Below, piece by piece: positions 6,098-9,379 of a DNA stretch of 9,379 nucleotides. How positions within the stretch are numbered: the first letter of the stretch is position 1; each line of letters begins with the position of its first letter. A program made the translations under genes and the position numbers. Origin of the DNA: CAZIPZ01 sp964541075 (GTDB lineage: Bacteria > Acidobacteriota > Terriglobia > 20CM-2-55-15); assembly GCA_964541075.1 (NCBI GenBank), contig CAZIPZ010000165.1, positions 1 to 9,379 of the forward strand, in the 5' to 3' direction. The notes below the pieces were generated by a model, which searched no databases, was not told the DNA's origin, and worked only from the letters and a program-made list of their open reading frames with translations.

Positions 6098-9000
6098 CTA
6101 GCGGTGCAGCCAAGTGCGCAGCGCTGACAACAACTGCTCCGTGTTAACTGGCTTCGCGAGGTAATCGGAAGCTCCCGCTTCCAGGCACTTCTCCCGGTCG
6201 CCTTTCATAGCTTTCGCGGTCAATGCGATGATAGGCAAGCGCCGAAACGCCGGATTCCGTCTGATAACCTGAGTAGTTTGATATCCATCCATCTCAGGCA
6301 TCATGATGTCCATTAGGACAATGGACACATTGGGCGTCGCCTCCAGTTTTTCAATGGCTTCGCGGCCCGTGCTTGCGGTTAGAACCCTCATGCCTCTTCG
6401 TTCAAGCACACTGCTGAGCGCAAATATATTACGAACGTCATCGTCTACAACGAGAACTTGCTTGCCGAGGAGATTTTCATCCGAACGATGGAGACGCTCG
6501 AGAAGCCTCTGCTTCTCCGGCGGCAGCTCACCGATCACCCGGTGCAGGAATAGAGCTGTCTCATCCAACAGCCGTTCCGGCGACTCCACTCCTTTCACTA
6601 CTACGCTTCGGGCCATTGCATGCAATCTCGTGTGTTCCTCGGGCGTCAGTTCCTTACCTGTAAACACTACTACTGGGACACTTCGCAGATCCTGATCATC
6701 GCGAATTTCTTCGAGCACCTCGAAGCCAGTCATGTCGGGCAGCCGCAAATCGAGAACAACGCAATCGTAAGGTTGTTCTCGCAGCCGGCTTAGAGCCTCG
6801 CCTCCGGTCGTGGCGGCATCAATATCCACGTCATCGTGGCCGAGCAAGGCAGTAATACCCAACCGTTCAGAATCATTGTCTTCGACAATAAGGAGCCGCT
6901 TCCGATGAGGTTTTGCATAATCCCGGATCCGTGTCAACGCAGCGTTGAGACCCTCAGGACTAGTTGGCTTGCTGACGAAATCAAACGCTCCCCTTGCCAA
7001 ACCATGTTGCCGGTCCTCGTCGAGTGTAACGATCTGGACTGGGATATGTCTGGTGGCAGGATCCTGTTTCAGGTGATTGAGAACGGTCCAACCCAGCATA
7101 TCAGGAAGGAAAATATCCAATGAAACTGCTGTCGGATGGAATTGCTTAGCAAGATCCACCGCCTCCGCGCCGCGCATCGCCACAAGCACCTTGAAGCCCT
7201 GGTCGTGCGCCAGGTCCACTATGATCCTCGCGTAATGCTGATCGTCTTCGACGATCAACAGAACAGCGTCGTTTGCGTCGAGATTGTCGCGGTCGTCAGC
7301 AATCTTTTCCGCCGGAGCTTCCGAGGTGCGTGCAGTCAACAGGCTGGTTTGCTTTGCCGCAGGCTCCTCCAAAGCCTTCTTCGGTCCGATACCCGTCTCC
7401 ACATATTTCTGCGGGAGATAGAGAGTGAACGTACTACCGACTCCCGGTGTGCTGCGCAGTTGAATTTCGCCGCCGAGCAAATTAGCGAGTTCACGGCTGA
7501 TCGCCAAACCAAGCCCAGTTCCCCCGTACTTTCGGCTAGTGCTGGCATCCGCCTGCTGGAAGGCCTCAAAGATGATTCGCTGTTTCTCCAGCGGAATGCC
7601 GACGCCCGTATCCGATACTTCGAAGGCAACAACGGCGCCGGCCGTCTTAAGAATTGGATGATCCGATGACCAGCCAGTGGGCGCCGTGGTGACGTTCAAT
7701 CTGATGCCGCCATGCTCAGTGAATTTGAACGCATTGGACAACAGGTTCTTAAGAATCTGCTGCAAACGCTTGGAATCCGTGCTGATGCTGCGCCCCAGAT
7801 TTGCATCTGGGACAACTTCGAATGTAAGCCTTCGGTTCTCCGCCTCATGGCGGAATGTGCGCTCGACTTTCTCCAAGAGATTTGCGAACAAGATGTCTTC
7901 AACTTCAACGCTGACGGTTCCGGACTCGATTTTGGAGAGGTCCAAAATATCGCTAATGAGGTTCAACAGATCTGAGCCCGCAGCGTGAATCGTACGAGCG
8001 AATTCAACTTGCTTCGGAGAGAGATTGCCCTCGGGATTGTCGCTGAGCTGCTGTCCCAGTATCAGAATGCTGTTCAACGGTGTTCGGAGCTCGTGCGACA
8101 TGTTGGCCAAAAATTCGGATTTGTACTTGGAAGTGAGGGCGAGTTCCGCCGCCTTTTCTTCCAACGCACCGCGCGCCTGCTCGATCTCCTGGTTCTTGCG
8201 CTCGACTTCGACGTTTCGTTCAGCAAGCTGCTGCGCCTTCTGAGCGAGTTGTTCGTTTGTCTGCTGCAACTCTTTCTGCTGGGTCTGCAATTCAACGGCG
8301 AGCTGTTGAGACTGCTTGAGCAGTTCTTCGGTCTTCATCGTGGCTTCGATGCTGTTAAACACGATGCCAATACTGACCGTAAGTTGTTCGAGAAATCCCA
8401 GGTGAGCAGGCACGAACTCATTCAAAGATGCAAGGCCGATGACCGCCTTGACCTGGTCTTCAAACAAAATTGGCAGCACCACCAGACTACGCGGCAGCGC
8501 CTGGAAGAATGCGGAGGAACCAACCGGAACCGTATCTGGCGGAAGTTTCGTAATGAGAATCCGGCGCTTATCTGCAGCGCACTGTCCGACGAACCCTTCG
8601 CCGAGCGCGATCTGCTTCGGATAACCGTTCTCGGGAGAATTGCCATAGCTGGCAAGCATCTTCAGGTAGGCAATGTCGTCCTCCTGCATCTGATACAGCA
8701 ACCCCTGATGCGCGTTCACAAGCGGAACAAGTTCGCTTAGCAGCATCTTTCCGACGGTCGCCAAGTCGCGCTGCCCCTGCAACATTCCGGTGAAACGCGC
8801 GAGGTTTGTTTTCAACCAGTCCTGTTCAGTATTTCGGTCAGTGGTAAGGCGGAGGTTGTCGATCATCGTGTTGATGTTGTCCTTCAACTCCGCAACCTCT
8901 CCGCGCGCCTCGACTTGAATGGATCGTGTGAGATCGCCCTTCGTAACTGCGGTCGCCACCTCCGCGATCGCGCGAACCTGATTGGTAAGGTTCGCGGCTA

Positions 9001-9379
9001 GCAGGTTGACGTTGCCGGTGAGATCTTTCCACGTGCCTGCTGCTCCCGGCACATTCGCCTGGCCGCCCAACCGCCCTTCCACTCCGACCTCGCGCGCCAC
9101 CGTTGTGACCTGCTGTGCGAACGTTGCGAGCGTGTCGGTCATGTTATTGATGGTTTCCGCAAGCGCGGCCACTTCGCCTTTCGCGTTCACGATGAGTTTC
9201 TGCTTTAGATCACCTTCCGCGACGGCAGTAACAACACGCACGATGCCGCGCACCTGCTCAGTGAGGTTGGCGGCCATCACGTTCACGTTGTCGGTCAAGT
9301 CTTTCCAGGTTCCGGCGACACCGGGAACTTGCGCCTGACCGCCCAGCTTTCCTTCCGTTCCCACTTCGCGCGCTACGCG
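6098..9379 (-). CDS. HAMP-array hybrid histidine kinase with GAF and three receivers, 5' end outside window
   Basis: A very large hybrid kinase of the tandem-HAMP type; 1093 codons are visible and the frame is open to the right edge. The codon at 9364 is an internal GTG (Val) within AREVGTEGKLGG. Numbering from it, two HAMP repeats of 92-residue period occupy 2-171, the last incomplete. A GAF domain lies at about 185-345, and a Gln/Glu-rich coiled coil at about 345-412. HisKA has H424 in SHELRTPLNSI, and HATPase has N540/N544, DTGVGI at 585-590 and GGTGLGLAI at 614-622. Receivers: REC1 about 700-815 (D750, T780, K799), REC2 about 822-940 (D872, T902, K924 followed by Gly not Pro), and REC3 about 968-1085 (D974/D975, D1019, T1049, K1071-Pro). 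No membrane segment or Hpt domain is visible in this part. HAMP arrays of this type in fungal group III kinases sense osmotic or fungicide stress; the bacterial signal is unknown. Followed after 15 bp by the second kinase, so one operon. Confidence 0.5.
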   Translation of the reverse strand, partial: RVAREVGTEGKLGGQAQVPGVAGTWKDLTDNVNVMAANLTEQVRGIVRVVTAVAEGDLKQKLIVNAKGEVAALAETINNMTDTLATFAQQVTTVAREVGVEGRLGGQANVPGAAGTWKDLTGNVNLLAANLTNQVRAIAEVATAVTKGDLTRSIQVEARGEVAELKDNINTMIDNLRLTTDRNTEQDWLKTNLARFTGMLQGQRDLATVGKMLLSELVPLVNAHQGLLYQMQEDDIAYLKMLASYGNSPENGYPKQIALGEGFVGQCAADKRRILITKLPPDTVPVGSSAFFQALPRSLVVLPILFEDQVKAVIGLASLNEFVPAHLGFLEQLTVSIGIVFNSIEATMKTEELLKQSQQLAVELQTQQKELQQTNEQLAQKAQQLAERNVEVERKNQEIEQARGALEEKAAELALTSKYKSEFLANMSHELRTPLNSILILGQQLSDNPEGNLSPKQVEFARTIHAAGSDLLNLISDILDLSKIESGTVSVEVEDILFANLLEKVERTFRHEAENRRLTFEVVPDANLGRSISTDSKRLQQILKNLLSNAFKFTEHGGIRLNVTTAPTGWSSDHPILKTAGAVVAFEVSDTGVGIPLEKQRIIFEAFQQADASTSRKYGGTGLGLAISRELANLLGGEIQLRSTPGVGSTFTLYLPQKYVETGIGPKKALEEPAAKQTSLLTARTSEAPAEKIADDRDNLDANDAVLLIVEDDQHYARIIVDLAHDQGFKVLVAMRGAEAVDLAKQFHPTAVSLDIFLPDMLGWTVLNHLKQDPATRHIPVQIVTLDEDRQHGLARGAFDFVSKPTSPEGLNAALTRIRDYAKPHRKRLLIVEDNDSERLGITALLGHDDVDIDAATTGGEALSRLREQPYDCVVLDLRLPDMTGFEVLEEIRDDQDLRSVPVVVFTGKELTPEEHTRLHAMARSVVVKGVESPERLLDETALFLHRVIGELPPEKQRLLERLHRSDENLLGKQVLVVDDDVRNIFALSSVLERRGMRVLTASTGREAIEKLEATPNVSIVLMDIMMPEMDGYQTTQVIRRNPAFRRLPIIALTAKAMKGDREKCLEAGASDYLAKPVNTEQLLSALRTWLHR
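8854..9361 (-). repeat. Tandem HAMP-encoding repeat, 276-bp unit
   Basis: Two successive units at 9361-9086 and 9085-8854 (the second truncated) encode HAMP modules beginning GTEGKLGGQAQVPG and GVEGRLGGQANVPG. The period is 92 residues. Over the 78 shared positions about 50 residues are identical, and the GTWKDLT core is unchanged. The array very probably continues past the window edge, since earlier units are normal in this kinase type. Confidence 0.5.

Noticed and set aside
7136..7669. 177-residue plus-strand open frame opposite the HATPase and REC1 region
   Set aside because: It is complementary to well-conserved kinase and receiver motifs, and its translation resembles no known family.
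7985..8740. 251-residue plus-strand open frame opposite the HAMP-array kinase
   Set aside because: Leu/Phe-rich, low-complexity translation mirrors the Gln/Glu-rich coiled coil and GAF domain on the minus strand. No domain or ribosome site supports it.
9362..9364. GTG at 9364 as the start of the large kinase
   Set aside because: It lies inside the repeated HAMP motif AREVGxEGxLGG, and the frame continues to the window edge.
1..9379. Search by eye for CRISPR arrays, tRNA or rRNA genes, transposases and phage genes
   Set aside because: No spaced direct repeats, cloverleaf-like segments or transposase or integrase motifs were seen; the only tandem repeat is the coding HAMP array.

Overview
The window looks like a moderately GC-rich chromosomal fragment of a Gram-negative, probably soil-dwelling bacterium. 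An NtrYX-type nitrogen two-component pair, a YajQ protein, a DUF983 protein and very large hybrid histidine kinases fit Acidobacteriota or a related phylum. That placement is an impression from protein style, not something the sequence proves. The window is a draft scaffold: it contains a 10-N gap (5604-5613), and both ends cut through genes.

Layout. (1) 1-2332, plus strand: the 3' part of an NtrY-like membrane sensor kinase (PAS, HisKA, HATPase), overlapping by 52 bp a complete NtrX-like sigma-54-dependent response regulator (receiver, AAA+, Fis-type HTH). (2) 2333-2487: a 155-bp intergenic stretch ending in an imperfect hairpin that may serve as a terminator between convergent genes. (3) 2488-4081, minus strand: a short probable operon of yajQ followed by a secreted alpha/beta hydrolase with a strong Shine-Dalgarno. 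(4) 4115-4498, plus strand: a DUF983 zinc-ribbon membrane protein, divergent from yajQ across a 33-bp spacer that holds the palindrome AGTATACT. (5) 4503-9379, minus strand: two hybrid histidine kinase genes 15 bp apart. The upstream one (entering from the right edge) has HAMP-array, GAF, coiled-coil, HisKA, HATPase and three receivers. The downstream one has receiver, coiled-coil, [gap], HisKA, HATPase and receiver.

Function. The window is dominated by signal transduction. NtrYX would sense a signal at the envelope and activate sigma-54 promoters. The kinase pair would form a phosphorelay with two transmitters and five receivers, but no Hpt or DNA-binding output domain is visible, so its output must lie elsewhere. 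The downstream kinase is broken only by the assembly gap: its two halves are in different frames because the 10 Ns are a placeholder. The real missing length must leave remainder 2 on division by 3, and it may hide a PAS domain. I see no mobile element, CRISPR array, tRNA or rRNA, and no convincing novel defence or biosynthetic system. The most notable points are the gap and frame logic, a receiver lacking its conserved lysine, and the output-less receiver-rich kinase pair.
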